Shown in pieces: positions 1 to 8,058 of a DNA stretch of 64,000 nucleotides. How positions within the stretch are numbered: position 1 is the stretch's first letter; every line of letters begins with the position of its first letter. Origin of the DNA: Pelomonas asaccharophilus_A (GTDB lineage: Bacteria; Pseudomonadota; Gammaproteobacteria; Burkholderiales; Burkholderiaceae_C); assembly GCF_031458115.1 (NCBI RefSeq), contig NZ_JAVDXV010000003.1, positions 186,001 through 250,000 of the forward strand, read 5' to 3'. Made by a program: the position numbers and the translations under genes. Below the pieces are notes generated by a model. The model had not been told where the DNA came from. It ran no database searches and worked only from the letters and a program-made list of their open reading frames with translations.

Positions 1-468
1 TGCGCGCGGCACGGTGTAGCTCTCCCGGTCGCTGATGTTGATGTTGGGTGCCGGATGGCGGCGCGAGAACACAATGAGCTGACCTTCAGCGTCGAACAGC
101 GACACCACTTCGATGGCCGGGAAACCTTGCTCGCGGACCTTCAGCAGCTCAAAGGTGCTGCGCCCGCCGAACAGCTCGCGCAGCTGCTGCGTAGAGGTCG
201 GACTGGCCCGGCCCACCTCGGTGATGATGTTGTCGAGCAGGAACTGGGCCGCAGAGAAGACTTGGGTCGCATGGGCCGCCAGCGCAATGGCGCGGTCATC
301 CGAGTGGGCCTTTGCATTCACCACCGCTGCCTCGCGCAGGCGCCACGTCCCCGCAGCAGCCACGATGCACAGCAGCGCCACGAGCGTCACGCCGAGCCAG
401 CGGATGGCTTGGCTGCTTGCGTCCGGGCCACGGAATGCCATGCGGTGACGGTGTTTCCCGGACGACAT
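1..468 (-). CDS. Membrane sensor protein, N-terminal part (cut by window edge)
   Basis: The reading frame runs leftward from an ATG at 468 with no stop before the window edge, so only about 156 residues are seen. Residues 17-42 form a hydrophobic membrane segment, followed by a probably periplasmic domain containing ISDRESY, which resembles the I-S-D-R-x-Y/F motif of Cache/PDC sensor domains. Such domains usually sit in front of a GGDEF, EAL, histidine-kinase or chemoreceptor output; the output part here lies outside the window, so the signalling type is unknown. The start lies 7 bases after the stop of the hemerythrin-like gene on the same strand, which suggests co-transcription. I see no good ribosome binding site, and an in-frame ATG at codon 10 is an alternative start. 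Confidence 0.6.
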   Translation of the reverse strand, partial: MSSGKHRHRMAFRGPDASSQAIRWLGVTLVALLCIVAAAGTWRLREAAVVNAKAHSDDRAIALAAHATQVFSAAQFLLDNIITEVGRASPTSTQQLRELFGGRSTFELLKVREQGFPAIEVVSLFDAEGQLIVFSRRHPAPNINISDRESYTVPRA

Positions 469-475
469 GGGACTA

Positions 476-1060
476 CTACGGAGAAAAAGCAGCGTCGCGG
501 GGGGGCGGGTCGGGAAGGCGCGTCGGCTTGGTGCCAACCCGCATCCGGTCAGGAGATTGAACGGGCCAGATCGATTTTGCAAGGCGCAGGTGCGCGTTGG
601 AGTGCCGGTGGGGTGCCAGCCGATCGAACCGCTCTTGCAGCCTCTCGCAAAGCAGTCGCCGCTGCGTCGCGTCTGTGGCTTCCTTGAGCAAGGGGCCCAG
701 CAACGTCACATCACCCGCCATCTGTTGCTGCACGGCCGTTAAAAAGGCCTCCAGAGCCTCGCGCCACTGCGGGTGCGACGTTGGCCGAATGAGGCACATC
801 GCCAAGGCGTCCTTTAGGCACTGTTGTTGCCCAATGATGGTGGCGACGGCTCCAGCGTGACCCGCGCGACGCACCACCGGCAGCACGATCTCGTCGCGGG
901 CCTGCGCATGCAGCGCGGCGCGGTCACAGAGTTCGCGATGGGCAAGATCGCACGGCACCAGGCGAGTCGGGCCGTCGAGCGTCTCGTGGATCTGCCGCCG
1001 TACTAGTGCCAACTGCTCGGTCAGCAGCCCGGTGCAGTCATGAAGTTCGTCGCTGTCCAC
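476..1060 (-). CDS. Hemerythrin (HHE)-like protein with degenerate metal ligands
   Basis: This encodes about 194 residues, predicted helical and soluble. The stretch CDRAALHAQARDEIVLPVV resembles the second helix of HHE/hemerythrin domains, which bind a di-iron centre and sense or carry oxygen. Some usual histidine and glutamate ligands of the later helices seem to be missing: the expected H-x3-E region reads QQQMAGDV. It may therefore be a degenerate or non-metal member. I chose the GTG at 1060 because AAGGAAG stands six bases upstream of it; an in-frame TTG at 1090 is possible. It precedes the membrane sensor on the same strand and is divergent from the receiver gene, so it may belong to the same signalling locus. 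The family assignment is by eye and moderate. Confidence 0.5.
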   Translation of the reverse strand: MDSDELHDCTGLLTEQLALVRRQIHETLDGPTRLVPCDLAHRELCDRAALHAQARDEIVLPVVRRAGHAGAVATIIGQQQCLKDALAMCLIRPTSHPQWREALEAFLTAVQQQMAGDVTLLGPLLKEATDATQRRLLCERLQERFDRLAPHRHSNAHLRLAKSIWPVQSPDRMRVGTKPTRLPDPPPRDAAFSP

Positions 1061-1167
1061 ATGGATCTTCCTTGAGTCGAATCGAACCAAAGGGCAAAAG
1101 ACATGCCGATGGACGGGTTCAAGTTGGGGTCGGCGGTGTCAGGCGACTTTGCGGAGAATGGTTGATC

Positions 1168-1641
1168 ATGGACGGCGGCGTTCCCGAGCTACGGGTGCTC
1201 ATCATTGACGACAACGTGGACTTCGCCACGTCGATGAGTTACCTCCTGCAGATGCAAGAAAGTTGCAAGACTGCCGTAGCCTTCGATGGCGCCGCGGGTG
1301 TAAGGGTGGCACAGCTGTTCCAGCCGGCCTTGATTCTGCTGGACTTCGACTTGGCCGGCGCCAAAGGGTCTGACGTGCTGCAAGAAATACAACGCCTGCC
1401 CGGCGCCGTGTCACACGCGATGTCGGTGTGCGTCACGGGCAACACGGACCCAGAAACCGAGTCGCGCTGCCTCGGGGCCGGCTTCACCCGCTTCCTGCGA
1501 AAGCCGATCTCGGCCGACAGCCTCGCCAGGGTCCTCCGGCGTAGTCTCGCGCCAGCGGCGTCTCCACATCAGCTTCCTCTGTCAAGGCGAGACGGCGTTG
1601 CCTTACAGGCAAATCAGCCCGCCGCCTATTTCATCGGCTAG
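1168..1641 (+). CDS. Single-domain response regulator (receiver)
   Basis: This protein of about 157 residues is essentially one CheY-like receiver domain. Visible landmarks are the acidic pair D14-D15, the phosphoacceptor D59 in LILLDFD, the conserved threonine T90 and lysine K112 in LRKP. There is no DNA-binding or enzymatic output domain; the last 35 residues look unstructured. The ATG at 1168 follows GGAG at 1153-1156 with a long 11-base gap; an in-frame TTG at 1162 fits that site better, so the start is uncertain. The gene is followed 20 bases later by a histidine kinase on the same strand, so the two probably form a phosphorelay. The lack of an output domain suggests the receiver acts by protein-protein contact or as a phosphate shuttle. 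Confidence 0.82.
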   Translation: MDGGVPELRVLIIDDNVDFATSMSYLLQMQESCKTAVAFDGAAGVRVAQLFQPALILLDFDLAGAKGSDVLQEIQRLPGAVSHAMSVCVTGNTDPETESRCLGAGFTRFLRKPISADSLARVLRRSLAPAASPHQLPLSRRDGVALQANQPAAYFIG

Positions 1642-1661
1642 CTCGTCGCTACGGTGAAACG

Positions 1662-2810
1662 GTGGACGACCCTGACCAGGACCTGGGAAATTCTTCCGGG
1701 GACCATGCCCTCGCTCGGGCGCTCATCGACCAGTTCGTGTGCTGCAACGCGGAACACGCACTGGTCGCCCTCGACCCCAGAGGCGTGGTGATCGGCTGGT
1801 ACGGGGCAGCACAGCGAATCTTGGGCTACTCCGCGCAGGAGATCCTCGGCCGACCCGTGGGCGTGCTGTTCACGGATGACGACCTGCAGCGGGGGCTCGA
1901 CGACTACGAACTGTCCGTTGCGTCCGACGGCGGCACGGCCCATGACGATCGCTGGCACGTCCGCAAGGACGGAGCGCACATTTGGGTCAACGGTACGGTG
2001 ACCGCGGTGTGCAACCCTGACGGCAGCATTGCCGGCTACGTCAAGCTGCTGCGGGACCGCACCGACTTGAAGACGCAGCTCGACAGCCAGCAGCAGCAGT
2101 TCGAGGCCTCGGCGGCCGATCTGAGAAGCCGGGACTTGGTGCTTGGCACCCTGGGCCATGAGCTGCGCAACCCGCTAAGCGTCATCGTTACCGCCACCGC
2201 GCTGCTGGCCGGTCGCCAAGACCGCGACGAGGTGACCGATCGTGCGGTCCGCTTGCTGGAGCGCCAAACCCAGTTGCTGCAACGGCTCGCCGACGACTTG
2301 ATGGACGTGACGCGCACCATGCGGGGGAAGGTTCAACTGGACCTGGAGCGGCTCGACTTGACCGTGGCCGTCGCGCAATCGGTGCGCGAGTTCGAGGCCC
2401 GCTTCCAAGCCAAGTCCGTGGCGCTGGTACAGACGGTGCCGCGCACGCCGATCTGGGTTCAAGCAGATGCGGCGCGACTCCAACAGATCATCGCCAACCT
2501 GCTCGACAACGCGTTGAAGTACACGCCAAAGGGCGGCACCGTGTGGGTCAAATGCAGCTCTGACGGGCAACACGCGCTGCTAATGGTCGAGGACACCGGC
2601 GTGGGCATCATGCCGGACATGCTGCCGCGCATCTTCGAGCTGTTCACGCAGGAGACGCGCTCCACGTCACTGGCCCGCGGCGGCGTGGGCATCGGTTTGG
2701 CGCTCGTGAAGGAGTTCGCGCAGCTGCATGGCGGCAATGTCGAGGCGCGCAGCGCCGGTGAGGGCAAGGGCAGCGAGTTCACAGTGCGTTTTCCGCTGAG
2801 CATGGCGTAG
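1662..2810 (+). CDS. Soluble PAS-domain sensor histidine kinase
   Basis: This is a 382-residue kinase without membrane segments. A PAS domain covers about residues 22-135. A short coiled linker (LDSQQQQFEASAADLRSR) leads into the HisKA domain with H-box LGHELRNPLS and phosphoacceptor H166. The HATPase domain shows the N-box (LLDNALKY), G1 (DTGVGI) and G2 (GVGIGLALV) motifs. It should autophosphorylate on H166 and pass phosphate to a receiver, most likely the one encoded immediately upstream. Being cytoplasmic with a PAS domain, it probably senses an internal cue such as redox state, oxygen or a small ligand; the sequence does not say which. The GTG start at 1662 has only a weak ribosome site, which suggests coupling to the upstream gene. 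Confidence 0.88.
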   Translation: MDDPDQDLGNSSGDHALARALIDQFVCCNAEHALVALDPRGVVIGWYGAAQRILGYSAQEILGRPVGVLFTDDDLQRGLDDYELSVASDGGTAHDDRWHVRKDGAHIWVNGTVTAVCNPDGSIAGYVKLLRDRTDLKTQLDSQQQQFEASAADLRSRDLVLGTLGHELRNPLSVIVTATALLAGRQDRDEVTDRAVRLLERQTQLLQRLADDLMDVTRTMRGKVQLDLERLDLTVAVAQSVREFEARFQAKSVALVQTVPRTPIWVQADAARLQQIIANLLDNALKYTPKGGTVWVKCSSDGQHALLMVEDTGVGIMPDMLPRIFELFTQETRSTSLARGGVGIGLALVKEFAQLHGGNVEARSAGEGKGSEFTVRFPLSMA

Positions 2811-2925
2811 CTAGCAAGCATGAGCGTCAGCTCAGCGACGCCGAGTCACCGTGGCGGCGCCCGCTCATCCCGATTTCGTTGCTTCTATCCACTCAGTCAA
2901 TCGACCGAGCTCATCCCAACCTCCG

Positions 2926-4758
2926 TCAAGTCGCAATAGGCACGCTGTTTCCGCCCTGTCCCGCCTGCAGCAGCGCCAGCGTCTCCGCCAGCATCGCAGC
3001 CCGCTCGAGGGGAGGTTCCACGACGTCGCCCAACAGGTTCTGGGCCGCAGCTTCCTTCCGTAGGAGCCGGCTGTACTCCTCCTCCTCGATGGAGCCCTGG
3101 CACAGCAGCACGATGTATTCGACAGGCCGGGCCTGGCCGCGGCGGTGGATGCGGTCCAGGCTTTGCAAGTAGTGCGCCGCCTGGTTGGACATCGATTCAT
3201 ACACCGCAAACCGGGCCCGGTGCAGGGTGAGGCCGGCACCAGCCGCTGCCGGGTTGGCGACCATCACCATGGTCTGGTCGTCCGTCTGGAACTTCGACAC
3301 GGCGTCGCGCCTCTCCTGCACGGATGAGACGGTGCCGTCGTACCTGATCGCGCCGAGGTGGCCGTAGCGTTTCATGATCAGGTCGATCGTGCCCGTGTAG
3401 AAAGACCAGATGACGACCTTCTCCCGCTGTTGCACGACGATCTGCTCGATGATGCCGTCGAGCGCAGCCAGCTTCGCGGGCGTGCCGTCGTAGTCCTCAG
3501 CGACGCCGGCGGGGTTCGAACAGATCTGAAGCAGCGCGGCCCGCTGCGCCAGGAAGTTGGTGATGCGCCGCTTGAATTGCTCGTCGCTCACCTGCTGCAG
3601 CTCCTCCACCAACGCCTTCAGCGCCTGCTGGTAGAGCTCGTGCTGCCTGGGCTCCATTTCGACCGACACGCGGTTGAAGGTCTTGCCAGGCAGGTCCGGC
3701 AGCACGTTGAGCTTCAGGTTGCGGATATAGAGCCCGCGCGTGTCCACGAGCTTCTGCACGACCGGCAGGGATTCCTCACGATCCTCGGGTAGCTCGGCGC
3801 CCTCAAAGGCATAGCCGAAGTCGGCGAAGTTGAATTGCTGAACCACGTCGGAGGGCGAGTTCGGCGCCGGCGTGCCGCACAGCACGAAACCGCGGTCGGC
3901 CCACTCGCGCAACCGCCGCAGCGCCATCGTCCGGCGCGCGTCAGGCGACTTGATGAAGAAGGATTCATCGACGGCGATGACGGCCCGCCCGCCGTACTGT
4001 TTGATGCGGGCCTCCAGCTCCGCCTCCATCGACACGATGGTCTCGAAGTTGGCGATCAGCACGTCGGCCGGCGCCGACAGCTGCCGCAGCTTGTCGGCGC
4101 GGCTGCCGTCGAGGACGCGAACCTGGTACGTGTCGTCGGTGAAGCGGCCGAAATCCTTCGGCCACTCGCCGAGCATGCTCTTGGGTGCAGCGATGAGCAT
4201 GAAGTCTGCCTCGTCGCGGCGCACGAGCTCGTCGAAGGCGAAGATCATGCTGACCGTCTTGCCGGCGCCCTGTTCATCGAACAGGCACAGCCCCGGGCTG
4301 CCAGGCAGCGTCATCGCCGCCACATTGACCAGCTGGTGGCCATCGAGCGCGGCCAGGTCTTTCCGGTTCCCGAGCTGGGCAATCGCCACCGCCACGCCGC
4401 CGCTGCGCAGCGACTCCACACGGTCCCACACAGCCGGCACCGTGGCCCTGGCCCGTGCACGGTTGGCCACGAAGCGCCGCGCGTCCTCCGTCCACCGGAA
4501 CGGCAACGCGGCTTCGGCCGCCAGCAGGGCCTCGGCGTCCTGGGGCTTGAGGTGGATGCCAAGCGCTGAGCGCCTGATGGCCGCCCCGCCCAGCGCCGTG
4601 CGCACTGCCCGCATCGCCGCGTGCGGGTCGACATGGGAAAAGGGGACGACGTAGGTGCCCCCCAGCGTGGGGTCGCGGACCACATCGGCGAGGTCGTCGT
4701 TGCGCCGCTGGCGCGGCGCCTGCGAGGCAGCGGCGGGTGAGGCGGAGGTGGCGCTCAT
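2926..4758 (-). CDS. SNF2-family DEAD/DEAH-like helicase, last gene of the sigma-ParB-SNF2 operon
   Basis: This 610-residue protein has a complete superfamily 2 SNF2 motor. Motif I is DEQGAGKT (161-168); motif II is VDESFFIK (263-270), a DES variant of the usual DEAH; motif III is GTPAPN (295-300); IWSFYTG lies near 450; motif VI is RIHRRGQ (536-542), with the arginine fingers characteristic of SNF2 translocases. About 140 residues precede the motor and resemble no domain I know; little follows it, so no nuclease domain is attached. Such proteins use ATP to translocate on double-stranded DNA or displace bound proteins. Its ATG overlaps the stop of the ParB-like gene (ATGA at 4755-4758), so the two are translationally coupled. 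Several defence systems use SNF2 motors, but this combination matches none I recognise. Confidence 0.88.
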   Translation of the reverse strand: MSATSASPAAASQAPRQRRNDDLADVVRDPTLGGTYVVPFSHVDPHAAMRAVRTALGGAAIRRSALGIHLKPQDAEALLAAEAALPFRWTEDARRFVANRARARATVPAVWDRVESLRSGGVAVAIAQLGNRKDLAALDGHQLVNVAAMTLPGSPGLCLFDEQGAGKTVSMIFAFDELVRRDEADFMLIAAPKSMLGEWPKDFGRFTDDTYQVRVLDGSRADKLRQLSAPADVLIANFETIVSMEAELEARIKQYGGRAVIAVDESFFIKSPDARRTMALRRLREWADRGFVLCGTPAPNSPSDVVQQFNFADFGYAFEGAELPEDREESLPVVQKLVDTRGLYIRNLKLNVLPDLPGKTFNRVSVEMEPRQHELYQQALKALVEELQQVSDEQFKRRITNFLAQRAALLQICSNPAGVAEDYDGTPAKLAALDGIIEQIVVQQREKVVIWSFYTGTIDLIMKRYGHLGAIRYDGTVSSVQERRDAVSKFQTDDQTMVMVANPAAAGAGLTLHRARFAVYESMSNQAAHYLQSLDRIHRRGQARPVEYIVLLCQGSIEEEEYSRLLRKEAAAQNLLGDVVEPPLERAAMLAETLALLQAGQGGNSVPIAT

Positions 4759-6290
4759 TCTTCAGTCGGCTCCGCGAAGAGTTCCGTCTGCTGCTCCACC
4801 ATCGCGTTCACGATGCGCAGCGCGCGCTGCAGCCGCACCAGGTTGCCCGGCTTGATCGCCGCGATGGCCTTCACGCTCAAGCCTTCCAGGAAGCCCACGA
4901 AGGTCTCGATGCGGGTATCAGCACCGACCGCACGTTGGTCGGACCGGCGCACGCGCCCGATGGCCAGCGCGTCGTCCACGTCATCCTGGATCTGGTCCAG
5001 GTCATCGGGGCTCGTGACCGGCGTATTGGCCGCCTTGCGCAGCAGCTGCAGGGCTTCATCGTTTTCATAGATGAGGCGCAGGTCGCGGATCTGGCTCCAC
5101 TTCTTGAACTTGTCGGTGTAGAGCAGCTCGAAGACCAGGTTCTTGAACGGCTCGTTCTGGCCTAGGCACCACGACACGCCGCCGGGGCTCGACCCCTTGG
5201 AGAGTTCGTCGAAGTACTGGAACTTGTCGGCCGCCTTGTGCTGCACCTCGAAGCGATCGCGCTCCCGGTCGACGATGTGGTGGTCCTCGAACTCCTTGGC
5301 CATCTGGACCATCTTGATGTAGCGGCTCACCGTCCTGGTGTCGCTGCCCAAGGCGAACTTCATCGACACGTCGCGCTTGATCTGACGCTCACGCTCCGGG
5401 GTGATGCGGCCGCCTTCGAGCTGGATCGCCGTTTCGTACTCGTCGAAGACCTTGCGGGCCTTCACGTACTCGGGCCAGGCCTGCTTGTGGTCGTCCTCGA
5501 AGTTGAGCGAGACGATCACCGAGTCCTCGTCCGCCGGCGTGGAATGCTCGGTGAGCTGCCAGACCAGGATGTAGTCGACGCGCTTCTTCTGCTCAGTCGT
5601 GAAGCCGTCGTTGAGGAGAATGTAGTAGCACGCGGCCAGGCGGCGGTTGCCGTCCAGGAGGCGGCCGTCGCTGGCCAGGATCGGCGGCTTGCGCAGGCCG
5701 TTCGTGGCGATGCTGCGGGCCAGCGCCGGGATCTGGAACTGGTCGTTCTCGGTCACGCCCTCCAGCTTCAGGCGCGAGAACATGATCTCCAGCAACTCTT
5801 CCGGGGTCGGCTTGCGGGCGTGCTTGCGCTGGAACTGCTGCAGGTGGATCTCGATGCGCTCGTTGCTGTCCCACAGGTCGAGGTCACGGGTGCGGACATA
5901 GCCTTCGGTGACCGCCACCTCGCGGGTGTGGAAAACCGGGACCGGCTTCACCGGGTGGGGCGAAATGCCGCCGTACTCCTGGAACGGGGCACGGCCGCCA
6001 CCGCGGCGTGCCGGCTGCACGCCAGCGGTGGCACGCGCCGCGCGCACCTGCGACATCAGCGCCTCGTACTGCTGCTCGCCCAGGGGTGTCTGGCCCAGCT
6101 CGCGCTGCCGCATGCGCACCACTTCGACCACGCGGTTCAGCAGTGAAGCAGCATCGGCCGCCGTCAGCTTCGGGACTTCGGCCTGCCCGAAGACGGCCTC
6201 GACTTCCTCGCCGAGGTCGGCGGAGATGATCCGTGCCCGCTCGAACAACAGCGCGATCTCGCGCGCCAGCACATCGTCAGATTCACTCAT
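4755..6290 (-). CDS. ParB/Srx-fold nuclease-like protein, middle gene of the operon
   Basis: This encodes 511 residues. After a predicted helical N-terminal region and a basic linker (about residues 95-101), residues 185-235 contain ILASDGRLLDGNRRLAA, the core of the ParB/sulfiredoxin-fold NTP-binding domain (DGNRR, 213-217). Downstream, residues 330-370 contain a possible helix-turn-helix (MKFALGSDTRTVSRYIKM). ParB-fold proteins are CTPases, DNA-binding clamps or nucleases; no ParA partner is encoded nearby, so chromosome-type partition is unlikely. The ATG at 6290 follows GGGGAAAGCG and overlaps the end of the sigma-like gene by 8 bases; the stop overlaps the SNF2 start. This tight coupling argues that the three proteins work together. 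The biochemical role is not determined by sequence. Confidence 0.75.
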   Translation of the reverse strand: MSESDDVLAREIALLFERARIISADLGEEVEAVFGQAEVPKLTAADAASLLNRVVEVVRMRQRELGQTPLGEQQYEALMSQVRAARATAGVQPARRGGGRAPFQEYGGISPHPVKPVPVFHTREVAVTEGYVRTRDLDLWDSNERIEIHLQQFQRKHARKPTPEELLEIMFSRLKLEGVTENDQFQIPALARSIATNGLRKPPILASDGRLLDGNRRLAACYYILLNDGFTTEQKKRVDYILVWQLTEHSTPADEDSVIVSLNFEDDHKQAWPEYVKARKVFDEYETAIQLEGGRITPERERQIKRDVSMKFALGSDTRTVSRYIKMVQMAKEFEDHHIVDRERDRFEVQHKAADKFQYFDELSKGSSPGGVSWCLGQNEPFKNLVFELLYTDKFKKWSQIRDLRLIYENDEALQLLRKAANTPVTSPDDLDQIQDDVDDALAIGRVRRSDQRAVGADTRIETFVGFLEGLSVKAIAAIKPGNLVRLQRALRIVNAMVEQQTELFAEPTEE

Positions 6291-6978
6291 CGCTTTCCCC
6301 TTCATCATCCATTTCCACCGTTTCCGTGATACCGATCGCCCGCTCGTACTTCTCCAGGTCGTAGCCCTTCTCGCGGGCATGTCGGCGCAGCCGCTCAAAC
6401 CCCCGGGACTTCAGGCGCCGCACCGTCTCTTCGTTCATGCCCAGCGCGTCGGCGATCTCGCTGTCTGCAATCTCCTCCATCCCGGCCTCTATGGCATCGA
6501 AGATGGTGGCCATCACCTTGCAGATGTTGTCCATGCCGATCAGCGGCAGCAGCTCCCGCGCTTTGACCAGGGCCTGCTTGCGCAGCCGCAAGCGGGCCTG
6601 CTCCCGGATCGCCTCGACCGCGGGGTCCCGCACGTTGGAGAACGTGTCCACGTCCGCGCTGCGTTCACCGGCCCGGTCACGCAACATGTCGACCGCGTTG
6701 TTCGAAGCCGCCTTCATCAGGTAGGCAGGCAACGTGCTAATGCGCCGGCCGGACACGAGCGCCTTATAAGCATCGCCGACCGCCTCCGCCACGCAGTCCT
6801 CGCGATCCTGGGCCGGCAGCTTGGGGTACAGCACGGACATGCGCCACGACAACCAATCGGCCAAGCCGCCGGCGAAGAAGCCGCTGACCATCCCCTGCGC
6901 ATCGCCACGCCGCGCGGCCTCGACAGCCTTCCTCGATTCGAGCTGCCCGGCTTCTTCGTCTTCCTTGCCCTCGTCCAT
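6283..6978 (-). CDS. Sigma-70-family (ECF-like) sigma factor, first gene of the operon
   Basis: This encodes about 231 residues. Residues around 70-110 (DCVAEAVGDAYKA, then AYLMKAASNNAVDMLRDR) look like sigma region 2, which contacts core polymerase and the -10 element. The segment SEIADALGMNEETVRRLKSR looks like the region 4 helix-turn-helix, and between them lies an unusually long linker. The ATG at 6978 follows AGGGAGG at short spacing; an ATG directly upstream at 6981 is also possible. The stop at 6283 lies inside the start region of the ParB-like gene. A sigma-like protein heading a ParB/SNF2 operon is unusual. It may drive its own operon, act at the repeat array upstream of it, or use a sigma fold purely for DNA binding. 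Confidence 0.7.
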   Translation of the reverse strand: MDEGKEDEEAGQLESRKAVEAARRGDAQGMVSGFFAGGLADWLSWRMSVLYPKLPAQDREDCVAEAVGDAYKALVSGRRISTLPAYLMKAASNNAVDMLRDRAGERSADVDTFSNVRDPAVEAIREQARLRLRKQALVKARELLPLIGMDNICKVMATIFDAIEAGMEEIADSEIADALGMNEETVRRLKSRGFERLRRHAREKGYDLEKYERAIGITETVEMDDEGESDE

Positions 6979-7006
6979 CATGCCTCCCTGTTGACCCTTC
7001 CACGCT

Positions 7007-7026
7007 ATAGACGGGGCTTGGGACAG
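7007..7026 (+). repeat. Iteron copy 1
   Basis: First copy of the consensus ATAGACNNGGCTTGGGACAG. It lies 29 bases upstream of the sigma-like gene start, so it falls within that gene's promoter or leader. Confidence 0.85.
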
Positions 7027-7107
7027 CCCCCCCGCCGGCCGGTGCATCCTGGGCCCCAGCCCCGGCCTTCCGGCACCCCTTGAGGAAGCCTCCGGCCCTT
7101 CATCCCC

Positions 7108-7127
7108 ATAGACGCGGCTTGGGACAG
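7108..7127 (+). repeat. Iteron copy 2
   Basis: Second copy, identical to copies 1 and 3 at 18 of 20 positions, differing only in the two variable bases. It starts 101 bases after copy 1. It is preceded by CCC, as is copy 3. Confidence 0.85.
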
Positions 7128-7176
7128 GGACCTCCTGCCTGCCGGTCAAGGCGCCTAGAACCCCGTCCCCTATCCC

Positions 7177-7196
7177 ATAGACCAGGCTTGGGACAG
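7177..7196 (+). repeat. Iteron copy 3
   Basis: Third copy in the same orientation, starting 69 bases after copy 2 and preceded by CCC like copy 2. The irregular spacing and short length rule out a CRISPR array and suit protein-binding sites. Confidence 0.85.
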
Positions 7197-7536
7197 GGCG
7201 GCTGGGTTGGGCGCGTGGCAGACGGCGTCGAGGCCGTTAGGGAGGGCTCCTACGGAATGAAAGGCAGGCCGTGGCAGGGCTGTAGCTATCTAGCTATCTG
7301 CCGCCAGTATGGCCTTGCCGCGAAGATCCTGGGGCCAGCGGCGATGCAGTGGGGCCGCCCTTGGGCCACGGCCATGCGGTCTGCCGCGCGGGCCGCTACA
7401 GGCTTACAACGAACTGAAGGCCGCTGTGCGCTGGCTGGGTCCTCAGGCAGGAGTCCATGGCAGCGTCGTGCTCAAGACCTGGCCCTCCTCGCTTTGCCGG
7501 CTGCCTGGAGGGAGAATCCCGGACAAAGGAGCCAGG

Positions 7537-7911
7537 ATGATCGGATGGTCCATCGTTGTTGCCACCAAATCCCGCGACGAACGGGCGCGCGACCCGGATG
7601 GGGAGGTGGCTGTGCTGGCGTCCTGGGAGGCTGGCGTCGAAGGGTTGGACTGGCTTGAGGCGTTGGTCGCACAAGGCAATGCCGTCAAGCTCCAACGAGG
7701 TGGCTATCCCAACCTATACCGCGCGCCTGCCGGTCCGGTCCTCGACCTGCTCCATGACGGGCCACCACAGGTGGAGCGGGGCATGCCCATCTATGGAGAC
7801 GACTACGTGATGCCTGCCGGCTGGCAGGACCATGTGCGGCTCCATGCCGACCGGATAGAGCGGTGTCCGCGCGACCATCAACTCGTGATCGAGGCGTGGG
7901 ATCTTTCCTGA
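7537..7911 (+). CDS. Small protein of unknown function
   Basis: This 124-residue soluble protein starts at an ATG six bases after AAGGAG (7525-7530), a strong ribosome site that defines the start although the frame is open further upstream. It begins MIGWSIVVATKS and has aromatic- and acid-rich segments (WEAGVEGLDWLEALV, YGDDYVMPAGW), but no signal peptide, membrane segment, zinc motif, PD-(D/E)xK or HNH motif that I can see. It diverges from the sigma-ParB-SNF2 operon and converges on the methyltransferase gene. It may be cargo of either module; I do not assign a function. Confidence 0.6.
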   Translation: MIGWSIVVATKSRDERARDPDGEVAVLASWEAGVEGLDWLEALVAQGNAVKLQRGGYPNLYRAPAGPVLDLLHDGPPQVERGMPIYGDDYVMPAGWQDHVRLHADRIERCPRDHQLVIEAWDLS

Positions 7912-7924
7912 GCCTACTGAAGCG

Positions 7925-7949
7925 AAAAAAGCGGCCCACTAGGAGCCGC
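7925..7949 (-). terminator. Rho-independent terminator of the methyltransferase gene
   Basis: On the minus strand a GCGGC...GCCGC stem is followed by six T residues. It lies about 110 bases beyond the methyltransferase stop and would end that transcript. Confidence 0.65.
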
Positions 7950-8058
7950 GAGGGCGTCGGAGGACGACGCCAGGGAGGAACATCGTGCAGACCGTCTGGG
8001 CCTCATTCTGCGCCCGAAGCATGCCGGCAGACTTGCATCCGCTGGCCAGCAGTCCCAG

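Larger units (their letters stand above)
6979..7536. other. Intergenic regulatory region with three 20-bp iterons
   Basis: This stretch of 558 bases has no convincing gene and separates the sigma-ParB-SNF2 operon (leftward) from a small unknown gene (rightward). It contains three direct copies of a 20-bp repeat at 7007, 7108 and 7177, listed separately, and a short tandem repeat of TAGCTATC at 7283-7298. Longer frames reading through it lack ribosome sites and resemble nothing. I read it as a shared control region. Confidence 0.6.

Noticed and set aside
7007..7196. Possible CRISPR array
   Set aside because: Three 20-bp copies with spacings of 101 and 69 bases and no cas genes; repeat size and spacing do not fit.
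7080..7536. N-terminal extensions of the small unknown gene and other frames in the iteron region
   Set aside because: No ribosome sites or motifs; AAGGAG marks the start at 7537, and the iterons explain the conserved sequence.
7537..7911. Restriction endonuclease partner of the methyltransferase
   Set aside because: No PD-(D/E)xK, HNH, GIY-YIG or PLD motif is visible.
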